A stretch of 64,000 nucleotides of DNA, taken from JBBPZK01 sp965219175 (GTDB lineage: Bacteria; Actinomycetota; Rubrobacteria; Rubrobacterales; Rubrobacteraceae). Where the stretch lies: assembly GCA_965219175.1 (NCBI GenBank), contig CBDCNI010000001.1, positions 3,286,001-3,350,000 of the forward strand. Reading direction: 5' to 3'. Positions within the stretch are counted from its first letter, which is position 1. Every line of letters begins with the position of its first letter. Below are positions 33,028 through 41,663 of the stretch, one piece after another. The notes beneath the pieces are model-generated. The model saw nothing but the letters and a program-made list of their open reading frames with translations. It searched no databases and was not told the DNA's origin. The translations under genes and the position numbers were made by a program.

Positions 33028-34110
33028 TCATGAAGTCTCTCGCGGTACCATCGCCAGAGGTCTCACCGGAGAGCCCGTTGCGCCGACAAACTTCAGAGGA
33101 GTACACACAAACAAGAACTGATGGTTTCCGGCGGCTGCCAACTCCTCTAGCTGCAGGTTCTCTACGATGTAAATGCCCCGACGGGCTAGCAGGATCAGAT
33201 GCCCCGGCAACGTAACGTCGAGGTCTGGATCCCGCAACCCCACCACGTCCCAGGCAACGTTGTCCGCGCCTACTGCCAGAACCCTCTTTTCCGCGAGCCA
33301 TCTTGAGGCGCTCGCCGCCATGCCGGGTCCCTGCAAGTAGCTTCCGGGGTCCTCCCAGTACAGACGGGCGTTGCCGGTCCTCACCAGTACGACATCTCCG
33401 GGACCGATCTCGATGTTCTCCGAGGTACAACACCGCTCCAGGTCCTCAGCAGTCACAGCGTAACCGGGCTCTAGCCTATCGACTCCCTGGCTGGCCGCCA
33501 CATCGAGCAAGACCCCAGGTGCGAATATGGATGGTATTTCCTCCACCCCCAAACTAGTGAAACCGCGGCTGGTCTGCGTATCACCAGCACGAATATCACC
33601 GAAGAGCGTCAGGTCTTCAGCCTGGTGGCAGATGGCGTCAATGTGCGTGCCACTGTGCTCGGCACAAACTATAAGGCCCGAGGCGCTCGTGCGGGAACCA
33701 GTCCCGGCAGGCTCATACTCCTCCTCGTGGCGCCGGTGTAAGAAGTACGAATAACCGGGGCGGTGGGCGGGGAAGATCGGCATCCCCCCTTTGCGTGGTT
33801 GCTCGAGATCAAAGACCCTGTGGGTCTGGCTACCGAGGCCCGACAAACCGGCGCTCGCGTTGATGGCGGGCGGACGATATTCCACGACGCTGGAGGTTGG
33901 GGCAGAAGCTTTGACCGAGTTTTCTGGCTGCCGCTCGAATAGTTCACCGCCCTTGCCCCAGTTTGTCGGTGGAACGTCGTTTAGGACTATGTGGACAGAC
34001 TCTGTCTTTGCTCCCCCGATCCTGCTCATAGCCTCGGTGATGGCTTCTACCAGGGCACGCTTTTGCTCTACGGTGCGCCCCTCCAACCAATCTACGCGCA
34101 CGACCGCCAT
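33028..34110 (-). CDS. Tautomerase-cyclase fusion protein
   Basis: Residues 1 to about 60 match 4-oxalocrotonate tautomerases (VDWLEGRTVEQKRAL, and NDVPPTNWGKGG), and residues about 95-345 are a kynurenine-formamidase/cyclase domain with metal ligands EHSGTHIDA (about 151-159) and a further His at 162. The catalytic N-terminal proline of tautomerases should directly follow the initiator Met, but here Ala follows, so the tautomerase half may be inactive or only structural. The start shares one base with the iclR stop (TGATG), indicating coupling. It would hydrolyse a lactone, amide or cyclic intermediate. Confidence 0.82.
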   Translation of the reverse strand: MAVVRVDWLEGRTVEQKRALVEAITEAMSRIGGAKTESVHIVLNDVPPTNWGKGGELFERQPENSVKASAPTSSVVEYRPPAINASAGLSGLGSQTHRVFDLEQPRKGGMPIFPAHRPGYSYFLHRRHEEEYEPAGTGSRTSASGLIVCAEHSGTHIDAICHQAEDLTLFGDIRAGDTQTSRGFTSLGVEEIPSIFAPGVLLDVAASQGVDRLEPGYAVTAEDLERCCTSENIEIGPGDVVLVRTGNARLYWEDPGSYLQGPGMAASASRWLAEKRVLAVGADNVAWDVVGLRDPDLDVTLPGHLILLARRGIYIVENLQLEELAAAGNHQFLFVCTPLKFVGATGSPVRPLAMVPRETS

Positions 34111-34985
34111 CAGCCCAGTTCCTCGTCTTCACCGGCCGTTGGATGGTGTCCCAGCGCGCTCTCTCCGGCACCCGATTGCTTCGCACCGGACGGGTCCGAA
34201 ACGTAATCGCCAGCCCCAAGATGGGCCGAAAGGCTATCCGCAGTCTCCAATACGGTCGTAGTATTGGATTCCATGTCTCCCTCTTCCAGTCGCGTTCTCG
34301 GGCCGCATATCCCTATAGCCGCTATGACCTGCTGGTTTCCGTTTACTACCGGAGCCGCCACGCCGCCCACCTCCTCTCTCCACTCTCCCAAGTTGATCGC
34401 ATACCTACGCTCACGAATCTTCGCAAGCTCCTCGCCCAACGAGTCCGGGGAAGCGTGCGTACGCTCGGTGTAACGGGTGAGCCCCCCGGCAACCAGCTTC
34501 TGTACATAGCCAGGATCAGCATAAGCCAGTAGAGCCTTGCCGGTAGAAACACAGTGAGCCGGACACCGGGTCCCAATACCGGATACCACCTGTATAGGCC
34601 TCAATCCATCCACCTTCGCGATGTAAACCGCCTCCCCGGCGTCGAGTACGGCGAGATGGACCGCCTCGCCCGTCGAGTCGCGCAGCCGCTCCATGTAAGG
34701 CAACGCCTCCAGCGGAAGGTTTACCCGCATCAGCGCCACCTGACCCAACTGCCTCAAGACAGGACCCAATTGATAGCGGCCACTAGCGGGGTTTTGTGTA
34801 ACATAATGACGGCGCTCAAGAGTTGCAAACGTACGATATACAGTCGCTTTGCTGACGCCTAGCTGCTTCGCCAACTCCGTCACACCACGCTCAGGCTCAC
34901 CACCCCGAAATGACTCGAGTACGCGCAAGGCCAAGTCTACCGACTTGAGTATTTGCGCCTTGTTGCTCGTATTCTCCTCTACCAT
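34110..34985 (-). CDS. IclR-family transcription regulator
   Basis: A 291-residue protein. The winged helix (VTELAKQLGVSKATVYRTFATLE) lies near residues 35-60 and the effector-binding domain follows (GTRCPAHCVSTGKALLA, then EEVGGVAAPV and AIGICGP). The ATG at 34985 with AAGGA upstream is preferred over a 53-codon longer frame. Pseudo-palindromes GTTTCGT-N3-(AC/GG)GAAAC lie just before its start and before the divergent MFS gene, so it likely controls both arms of this catabolic locus and itself. A roughly 60-residue C-terminal extension beyond the domain is unusual. Confidence 0.88.
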   Translation of the reverse strand: MVEENTSNKAQILKSVDLALRVLESFRGGEPERGVTELAKQLGVSKATVYRTFATLERRHYVTQNPASGRYQLGPVLRQLGQVALMRVNLPLEALPYMERLRDSTGEAVHLAVLDAGEAVYIAKVDGLRPIQVVSGIGTRCPAHCVSTGKALLAYADPGYVQKLVAGGLTRYTERTHASPDSLGEELAKIRERRYAINLGEWREEVGGVAAPVVNGNQQVIAAIGICGPRTRLEEGDMESNTTTVLETADSLSAHLGAGDYVSDPSGAKQSGAGESALGHHPTAGEDEELG

Positions 34986-34995
34986 CGTCCTTCGT

Positions 34996-35012
34996 GTTTC
35001 GTATAGGGAAAC
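34996..35012. promoter_or_regulatory. IclR operator-like site before iclR
   Basis: GTTTCGT-ATA-GGGAAAC, matching the perfect palindrome at 35185-35201 at all but two positions. It lies about 10 bases from the iclR start codon, suitable for autoregulation. Confidence 0.55.
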
Positions 35013-35168
35013 AGTATTTCCATTCAGAACGATAGAACATTCTGCCAGCCGCGTCAAACCTTCCGATGCGTTGCCGAACCGAGGCCGGCACACCTTTCCG
35101 GTAGCTCTAGCTGAAGCTTCGAGGCTGAGTGTAACTGTTGACACAGTCGAGATATTTATCTAAACTCC

Positions 35169-35201
35169 TTGTATCATAAACAGTGTTTCGTATAACGAAA
35201 C
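35169..35201 (+). promoter_or_regulatory. Promoter and IclR-type operator of the rightward operon
   Basis: TTGTAT (35169-35174), 16-bp spacer, TATAAC (35191-35196). The perfect palindrome GTTTCGT-ATA-ACGAAAC (35185-35201) covers the -10, so the bound regulator should block initiation of the MFS-led operon until its ligand is present. Confidence 0.65.
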
Positions 35202-35237
35202 TTTGTAGGGCTATGGGGTAGTCCGGAAGGGTGGGAT

Positions 35238-36620
35238 ATGGAAGCCAAGAGCAGTGGGGAAAACTCCGGTGGAGGGATGGTAAAGAAACTATTCCTTGGC
35301 GGTTCCAAGTATTCATGGATTGCGATGTTGAGTTTGTGGCTTGTCTATGCGATGAACGCGAACATGCGCAACTTCTTCTTCGTCGTGCAGCCGTCAATCG
35401 TCAGGGAGTTCTCGGTAAGTCCGCAGGTTATAGGGTACTTCGCCGCTTTCGTGACGCTTGCGCAGGCTGTTCTCGTTCTGCCGGCCTCCGGTTGGTCGGA
35501 CAGGGGAGGACACGGATGGGCGCGGAAATTCAGGGAAATTCCGATCGCCCTTGGTTATATGGTCTTCTCCATTTTGACGGGCATCGCGGCGTTGACGCAG
35601 ACGCTGTTTTCGATATTCGTCTTGCAGGCGATCAAGAACATGTTCGGCGGAGCCGGCGAGGCGATCGAGGTGACCTCCATCGCGGAGTGGTGGCCTTTCG
35701 AGCGGAGAGGCTTTGCCCAGGGATTGCACCATACCGCGTATCCGTGGGGAACGCTTTTGGGAGGTTTCGGGGTTTCGGTAATCTTGGGCATCTTCGGTCC
35801 TGAGAACTGGCGCTACGTCTTTCTCATCCTACCGTGGCTTCTCATACCCTTCCTAATATTTTATTGGCTCTACTCCAAGCCGAGGCCCTACCATCGTATG
35901 GTCGAAGACGTGGAGCAAGCAAACCTGACGCCCCCGGAGATCGGGGACGAGACAACAGGAGCGCCTCCCGGAGCTCTCGGAAGGACCCTCAAAAACCCGA
36001 ACGTCGTGGTCGCGGCTATAGCTTCCGGACTGGGGCTTTCGATCTATACGGGGATCACGTTCTGGTTGCCTCTCTATCTGGCCTTCGTCGCCAACTACAG
36101 CCTGGCAGCGGTGGCTGCCTACAGCGTGCTCTTCACGATTACTGGCGGGATCGGACAAATATTCTGGGGAGGAGTTTCCGACAAGCTTGGCCGGAAGTAC
36201 ACTTTGATCATCTGTTTTCTGTGGCTGGCGGTTGGCGTGTTCCTTCTACAGTACACGGCCGTTAGCCTGGGTATCCTCATACTGGTTCAGTTATTTGCTG
36301 GCCTGGCGACGAACGGTATCTACCCGGTCTTGTACGCTTTCTCCTCGGACTCCGCCGAGAGAGGGGCTCGCGCGATCGGCAACGGGCTCTTGATGGTGGG
36401 ACAGGGCATCGGCGGGATGTCGCCTCTGGTGTTGGGACTGTTGATCGCCCTGGGCGGCGGTTTCAAGAGCGCCACGGGATTCGTGTACGGCCTCTACTTC
36501 ATGTGCGCCCTCATGATCCTCGCGGCGATTATCGTAGCGCTTTTCTCCAGGGAGACCATCGGTATCTTCAAAGACCGCGACCGGGCTCTCGTTTCGAGGA
36601 GGGCCGCCAACGTGGACTAG
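35238..36620 (+). CDS. MFS transporter for a carboxylate or sugar acid
   Basis: A 460-residue, 12-helix MFS protein. It has loop motif GWSDRGGHGWARKFR (about 85-99) and the second-half motif GGVSDKLGRKYT (about 314-325). It is the first gene of the IclR-controlled plus-strand operon, and so likely imports the pathway substrate. An internal ATG at residue 14 is an alternative start; the upstream sequence has only a weak GGAAGGG-like site. Confidence 0.85.
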   Translation: MEAKSSGENSGGGMVKKLFLGGSKYSWIAMLSLWLVYAMNANMRNFFFVVQPSIVREFSVSPQVIGYFAAFVTLAQAVLVLPASGWSDRGGHGWARKFREIPIALGYMVFSILTGIAALTQTLFSIFVLQAIKNMFGGAGEAIEVTSIAEWWPFERRGFAQGLHHTAYPWGTLLGGFGVSVILGIFGPENWRYVFLILPWLLIPFLIFYWLYSKPRPYHRMVEDVEQANLTPPEIGDETTGAPPGALGRTLKNPNVVVAAIASGLGLSIYTGITFWLPLYLAFVANYSLAAVAAYSVLFTITGGIGQIFWGGVSDKLGRKYTLIICFLWLAVGVFLLQYTAVSLGILILVQLFAGLATNGIYPVLYAFSSDSAERGARAIGNGLLMVGQGIGGMSPLVLGLLIALGGGFKSATGFVYGLYFMCALMILAAIIVALFSRETIGIFKDRDRALVSRRAANVD

Positions 36621-36681
36621 GGGAGACTCAGCGTACAACCGTAATCTGTCAGCACTAAACGAGCCTATCGAGGAGGTCATG

Positions 36682-37092
36682 ATGACGGCAATCGACTACA
36701 CGCAAGCACGGGGGGTTCTCGAAGCGGCACTACGCAAAGCAGAGGAGATCTCCTCTGCTTCGAGCATCGCCATTGTGGATGAAGGCCGGGAGCTCCTGGC
36801 TTTCGCCCGCCAGCCCGGAGCGCTACTCGCGAGCACGGAGATCTCCATCGCAAAAGCCTACACGGCTCGCTCGATGGATATGAACACCGGCGACATCGGT
36901 CCCATGACCCAACCGGGCGCACCACTCTTCGGCCTGGAGACGACCCACCAGCGCCCACTCGTAGCCTTTGCCGGGGGAAGACCCCTGTGGGTCGGTGAAG
37001 AAGTCGTGGGCGCCATAGGTGTCGCGGGAGGGACCGTCGACCAGGACGACGAAATCGCCGCTGCAGCGGCGGCGAGCATGCCACAGGCGTAG
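36682..37092 (+). CDS. HbpS/GlcG-like (DUF336) protein
   Basis: A 136-residue protein of the GlcG/HbpS family: SIAIVDEGRELLAFARQPGA, SIAKAYTA, and GGRPLWVGEEVVGAIGVAGGTVDQDDEIA. (These are separate stretches.) Members accompany glycolate, propanediol and other oxidation operons, and some bind haem or cobalamin. ATG 36682 has AGGAGG 5 bases upstream; ATG 36679 is too close to it. The exact role is unknown. Confidence 0.82.
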   Translation: MTAIDYTQARGVLEAALRKAEEISSASSIAIVDEGRELLAFARQPGALLASTEISIAKAYTARSMDMNTGDIGPMTQPGAPLFGLETTHQRPLVAFAGGRPLWVGEEVVGAIGVAGGTVDQDDEIAAAAAASMPQA

Positions 37093-37114
37093 ACTGGTTC
37101 CGGAGGTACACAAT

Positions 37115-37870
37115 ATGCAGCTTGATGGGAAATCGGCGGTTATTACGGGGGCGGCCACCGGCATAGGCCGAACCACCGCCCTCCTCTTTGCCCGAGAAGG
37201 CGCCCAGGTAGTCGTCGGAGACCTCAACGAAGAAGAGGCCCGAAAGACCATAGAGGGTATCGAAGCCGGGAACGGCGAGGCCCGGTTCGTGCGCACGGAC
37301 GTCTCCCGCGCGGAGGACGTGGAAGCCCTCATGGAAGAGGCGGCGGGGTTCATGGGCGGCATCGACATAATCGTGAACAACGCTGGAGCCCAGCGGTCGG
37401 GGTTGGTGACCGAGTTCGAGGAGTCAGACTGGGACCTGCTAATGGCGGTCAACCCCAAGTCTTGCTTTTTCGGCGCAAAGTACGGAGTCCCTTACTTGAG
37501 AGAACGAGGAGGGGGTTCTATTGTCAACATGGCCTCGCTCGCGGGCTTGAAAGGTGGGCCTGGGATGACGGCGTACTCCGCTTCCAAAGGGGCGATCGTC
37601 GCTTTCACCACGGCGCTGGCCGCCGAGCTCGCGCCAGACCGGATCCGCGTGAACTGCATGTGTCCGGGCTGGATCGACACCCCGTTCAACCAGCCCGCCA
37701 TAGACTTCATGGGAGGACGGACGAACCAGGACGAGGTAGTGGAGCAAAGCGTCCCTCTCGGACGCCAGGGAAGCCCCGAGGAGATCGCCCCCGGCATCCT
37801 GTTCCTCGCCTCCGACGCCTCTTCATACATGACCGGCCAGGCAATGTCTATCGACGGCGGGGTCGCGTGA
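37115..37870 (+). CDS. Short-chain dehydrogenase/reductase
   Basis: A classical SDR of 251 residues: cofactor motif TGAATGIG (about 12-19), NNAGA, Ser in NMASLAG and catalytic YSASK (about 152-156). The acidic residue after strand 2 (GDLNEE) points to NAD(H). The ATG at 37115 with GGAGG upstream replaces a longer frame that overlaps the previous gene. It is in the sugar-acid operon and would oxidise a hydroxyl intermediate. Confidence 0.88.
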   Translation: MQLDGKSAVITGAATGIGRTTALLFAREGAQVVVGDLNEEEARKTIEGIEAGNGEARFVRTDVSRAEDVEALMEEAAGFMGGIDIIVNNAGAQRSGLVTEFEESDWDLLMAVNPKSCFFGAKYGVPYLRERGGGSIVNMASLAGLKGGPGMTAYSASKGAIVAFTTALAAELAPDRIRVNCMCPGWIDTPFNQPAIDFMGGRTNQDEVVEQSVPLGRQGSPEEIAPGILFLASDASSYMTGQAMSIDGGVA

Positions 37871-37901
37871 ACAGTCTGGCGACGAGTTGGGAGGCGAGCA
37901 T

Positions 37902-39527
37902 ATGAGCACGACGGACAGCGGTTCGAACGCCGACGTACTGATCATCGGCGCCGGTCCCACGGGTGGCATCACCGCGAAACGGCTCGCACAAGCGGGCTTC
38001 GAGGTGGTCTGCCTGGAGCAAGGAGACTGGCCGGATCACGGAAAAGCCCGAGGCCGGGAGGATGACTTCGAGTTGTCCGCGGCGAAAGACTGGAGCTGGA
38101 CCCCCAACGTACGCCAGGCTCCCTCGGACTACCCAATCGAGGAGTCGGAATCGGAGATCACCCCGCTCCTGGGCAACGGTGTGGGCGGAAGTACCCTGTT
38201 CTACGCGGCCCACTGGCACAGGAACATGCCCTCAGACTTCTGCGTTCGCTCTCTCGACGGGGTCGCGGACGACTGGCCGCTGACCTACGAGGAGTTGGAA
38301 CCGTACTACGAGCGAGTAGAGAGGGACTTCGCCGTCTCGGGCCTGGCGGGCGACCCGGCGTATCCGGACCGGGCAAAACCCCCACTACCTCCAAGTCCGC
38401 TCGGACGCATGGGCGAGATGGTAGCCAGAGGCCACAACGATCTCGGATGGCACTGGTGGCCTGGGTCCAACGCCATCGCCACTCGTGAGTACGGGAACCT
38501 CAAACCGTGTGTCCAACGCGGGACGTGCATGTGGGGCTGTCCCGATGGCGCAAAGGCCACCGCGGACCTGACCTTGTGGCCTGTCGCCACGCAGCTTGGC
38601 GTAAAGCTGGTCACCGGGGCGCGAGTCCGGCGGCTAGAGGTTGGCTCCGATGGGCTAGTAACGGGGGCGACCTACCTGGACCGCGAAGGTAAGGAACACT
38701 TCCAGGGTGCGGCGGTGACCATACTCGCGGCAAATGGAATCGGCACTCCCCGCCTCATGCTCAACTCGGCAACCCCGGACCATCCCGATGGGCTCGCCAA
38801 TTCCTCGGGCCTGGTCGGCAGGCGCCTGATGATGCACCCGTTCGCTTCGGTGGTGGGGTTGTTCCGCGAAGATCTAATAAGTTGGCAGGGCCTCTATGGT
38901 CAGATCGTTCATTCGCTCCAGTTCTACGAGACCGACGAGTCGCGAGGGTTCGTCCGGGGGGCCAAGTGGGGGCTCATGCCGACCGGAGGACCCCTGGCGA
39001 TGACCCGGCCGTGGCCCTGGGGCGACACGGATATCTGGGGTGAAGGGTTCCACGAAGAAGTTGGCAGGCGCTTCGGACATTCGGCGACCTGGGGGATCAT
39101 AGCCGAAGACCTCCCCGACTTCGAGAACAGGGTCGAGTTGGATCCCTCCCTAACAGACTCCGACGGTATCCCGGCCCCGAAAATTTTCTACGAGACTTCA
39201 GATAACTCGCGGCGTCTTTTGGCCTTCCACGTGGAGCGAGCCAAGGAATCTTTCGAGGCTTCGGGTGCTTACGCCACGGTCGTCGCCCCACAGGTTCGCG
39301 AAACCGGCTGGCATCTTTTGGGCACGGCCAAGATGGGCGACGACAAAGATAACTCGGTCGTCGACCGGTGGGGACAGACCCACGACATCCCGAACCTCTA
39401 CGTGTTCGACGGCAGCGTCTGGCCCACGTCGGCGGGGATGAACCCGACAGCTACGATCACGGCGATGGCCCTGCGTTTCACGGATCACCTGATAGACAAA
39501 AAGAGGAATCAGGAGGTGTCGAGATGA
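37902..39527 (+). CDS. GMC oxidoreductase (second copy)
   Basis: A 541-residue FAD enzyme with GAGPTGG near residues 16-22, the second motif GNGVGGSTLFY and a C-terminal GTAKMG/NPTATITAMA region. A Cys pair lies in RGTCMWGCPDGAK. The ATG at 37902 has GGGAGG 7 bases upstream. The stop overlaps the start of a small-subunit gene (ATGA). It is a partner of the subunit-3-like protein and probably oxidises the pathway's sugar or sugar acid, passing electrons to the respiratory chain. Confidence 0.87.
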   Translation: MSTTDSGSNADVLIIGAGPTGGITAKRLAQAGFEVVCLEQGDWPDHGKARGREDDFELSAAKDWSWTPNVRQAPSDYPIEESESEITPLLGNGVGGSTLFYAAHWHRNMPSDFCVRSLDGVADDWPLTYEELEPYYERVERDFAVSGLAGDPAYPDRAKPPLPPSPLGRMGEMVARGHNDLGWHWWPGSNAIATREYGNLKPCVQRGTCMWGCPDGAKATADLTLWPVATQLGVKLVTGARVRRLEVGSDGLVTGATYLDREGKEHFQGAAVTILAANGIGTPRLMLNSATPDHPDGLANSSGLVGRRLMMHPFASVVGLFREDLISWQGLYGQIVHSLQFYETDESRGFVRGAKWGLMPTGGPLAMTRPWPWGDTDIWGEGFHEEVGRRFGHSATWGIIAEDLPDFENRVELDPSLTDSDGIPAPKIFYETSDNSRRLLAFHVERAKESFEASGAYATVVAPQVRETGWHLLGTAKMGDDKDNSVVDRWGQTHDIPNLYVFDGSVWPTSAGMNPTATITAMALRFTDHLIDKKRNQEVSR

Positions 39528-39955
39528 GCATTCGGGAAGACGCCAGGACGACGCTTGACCCCGAGGAGCGCAGAGTCCTCGCCGCCCTGGGAGACACGCT
39601 GATACCGTCGGATGGCGGCATGCCATCCGCGAGCCAAGCGGGAGTCGCCGAAGAGTGGGTCGACCGCGTGCTCGAAACCCGTCCGGACATGATCGAGGAC
39701 CTCGTGTCTCTGTTAAATGAGGTGGGAGATCAGGACCCGGATACGGTCGTGGAGCGGCTCCGGGAGCGAGAGGGCGTGTGGTTCGACACCCTCTGCGAAG
39801 TAGTCGCCGGAGCCTACTTCCTGAACCCGAAGATCCGGGAGCAGGTCGGATATCCAGGCCAGCAAACGCTCCCGATCGAAACATCGATCGAGCACCTCCA
39901 ACAGCTAACGGCCCCGGTCGTCGAGAGAGGCCCCATCTACCGCTCCTGCCCATGA
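39524..39955 (+). CDS. Gluconate dehydrogenase subunit 3-like protein (short form)
   Basis: A 143-residue protein with the family start region LDPEERRVLAALGDTLIPSDGGMPSA and a conserved YFLNPKIREQVGYPGQ. (These are separate stretches.) It is shorter than its counterpart at 32.3 kb. ATG 39524 overlaps the GMC stop, with AGGAGG upstream, and its own stop overlaps the dehydratase start (ATGA again). Expression of the three genes should be tightly coupled. Confidence 0.8.
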   Translation: MSIREDARTTLDPEERRVLAALGDTLIPSDGGMPSASQAGVAEEWVDRVLETRPDMIEDLVSLLNEVGDQDPDTVVERLREREGVWFDTLCEVVAGAYFLNPKIREQVGYPGQQTLPIETSIEHLQQLTAPVVERGPIYRSCP

Positions 39956-41661
39956 AATCCCACTCCACTAACACACCTCGCTCCGGCACCGGATTGACTT
40001 CCTACGGCGATCCCGGTTTCAGCCGCTTTATCAGGATGGCCTTCGCACGTCACACGGGCCTCGGGCCGGGTGATTACGACAAGCCTCTAATAGGCATCTG
40101 CGACACCACGAGCGAGATCAACCGGTGCCACACCCACTTCGGACCCATTATCGAAGCCGTGAAACGGGGCGTTCTCATGGAGGGCGGCATTCCCCTTAGC
40201 TTCCCAACCATATCGCTCGGGGAGATCTTCACGAGCCCTACCACGATGCTCTACCGGAACCTCGCGGCGATAGATACGGAAGAGATGATCCGGGCGCAGC
40301 CCGTTGACGGCGTAGTTTTGATGGGGGGGTGCGACAAGACGGTTCCGGCGCAACTCATGGGCGCCGCGAGCGCGGACGTCCCGGCTATCCAGTTCACCGG
40401 CGGACCGATGATGAACGGAGAGTATGAGGGAAAGACCCTGGGCGCCTGCTCCGACTGCCGCCACTACTGGCAGGAGTACCGCGCCGGAGAGATCGGCGAA
40501 GAGGAACTCGGCGAGATAAACGAATCCCTCGCCCCCACGGCCGGACATTGCATGGTGATGGGCAGCGCGAGCACCATGGCCGTTATAAGCGAGGCCCTCG
40601 GGATGATGCCTCCGGGGACAGCCGCCATCCCGGCCACGCACAACCGGCGCCTCGCCGCCGCCCAGGAGACCGGGCGCATGGTCGTGCGTCTGGTACAGAG
40701 AGGCACGCGTCCATCGGAGATCATGACCGGGCGAGCCTTCGAGAACGCGATCCGGGTTCTGATGGCCGTCGGGGGCTCGACGAACGCGGTCATACACCTG
40801 GTCGCGATAGCCGGCAGACTCGGAATAAAGTTGCCGCTCTCGCTCTTCGACGAGCTCGGCAAGGAGACCCCTCTAATAGCCAACCTCAGGCCGGCTGGGA
40901 AGTATCAGATGCAGGAGTTCTTCCAGGCGGGCGGGGCGCCGGCGGTGATGAAGGAGCTTTCGGCCATGCTCCATCTCAAAGAGCCGACGGTCACGGGGCA
41001 CACCCTCGGAGAGAACATAGAAGACGCTAGCGTCCCGGAAGTCTACAGGGACATTATCCGCACCGCGGACGAGCCGTTGCACCGCGACGGAGGCCTGGCC
41101 GTATTGTGGGGCAACATCGCTCCCGATGGAGCGGTGATCAAGACAAAAGCGGCTACTCCCTCCTTGATGAAACACCGGGGCCGGGCGGTCGTCTTCTCGG
41201 GAGTCGAGGACCTGCAAGAGCGGGTGAACGACCCGGACCTCGACGTCGAAGCCGGCGACGTCATGGTGCTCAAGAACGCCGGTCCCGTGGGCGCGCCGGG
41301 CATGCCGGAGGCGGGGCTGCTCCCGATACCGGAGAAGCTCCTCAGGCAGGGGGTGAGAGACATGGTCCGGGTCTCCGACTGCCGGATGAGCGGCACGGCA
41401 TCCGGCACCATAGTGCTGCACGTCAGCCCGGAGGCCGCGGTCGGCGGTCCTCTAGCCCTCGTCCGGACGGGAGATGAGATCGAGCTGGACGTCGAAGCCC
41501 GGCGTCTCGAACTGCTGGTCGAGAACGAGGAACTGGATAGGAGAAGATCCGGCTGGAAACCTTCGTCGAAGGCCGAACGCGGATACGTGCGCCTGTATCA
41601 AGAACACGTGCTACAGGCGGATGAGGGCTGCGACTTCGATTTCTTGAGAAGGGACTATTAG
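39952..41661 (+). CDS. IlvD/Edd-family sugar-acid dehydratase
   Basis: A 569-residue Fe-S dehydratase. The cluster Cys residues are Cys50 (IGICDTTSE), Cys127 (MGGCDKT) and Cys166 (GACSDCR), with later family motifs AVGGSTNAVIHL, MVRVSDCRMSGTASGT and HVSPEAAVGGPLA. The context (dehydrogenases, MFS, enolase-superfamily enzyme) and the absence of branched-chain amino-acid genes favour an aldonate dehydratase, such as arabinonate/xylonate-type, over IlvD. The start overlaps the previous stop. Confidence 0.88.
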   Translation: MKSHSTNTPRSGTGLTSYGDPGFSRFIRMAFARHTGLGPGDYDKPLIGICDTTSEINRCHTHFGPIIEAVKRGVLMEGGIPLSFPTISLGEIFTSPTTMLYRNLAAIDTEEMIRAQPVDGVVLMGGCDKTVPAQLMGAASADVPAIQFTGGPMMNGEYEGKTLGACSDCRHYWQEYRAGEIGEEELGEINESLAPTAGHCMVMGSASTMAVISEALGMMPPGTAAIPATHNRRLAAAQETGRMVVRLVQRGTRPSEIMTGRAFENAIRVLMAVGGSTNAVIHLVAIAGRLGIKLPLSLFDELGKETPLIANLRPAGKYQMQEFFQAGGAPAVMKELSAMLHLKEPTVTGHTLGENIEDASVPEVYRDIIRTADEPLHRDGGLAVLWGNIAPDGAVIKTKAATPSLMKHRGRAVVFSGVEDLQERVNDPDLDVEAGDVMVLKNAGPVGAPGMPEAGLLPIPEKLLRQGVRDMVRVSDCRMSGTASGTIVLHVSPEAAVGGPLALVRTGDEIELDVEARRLELLVENEELDRRRSGWKPSSKAERGYVRLYQEHVLQADEGCDFDFLRRDY

Positions 41662-41663
41662 GT

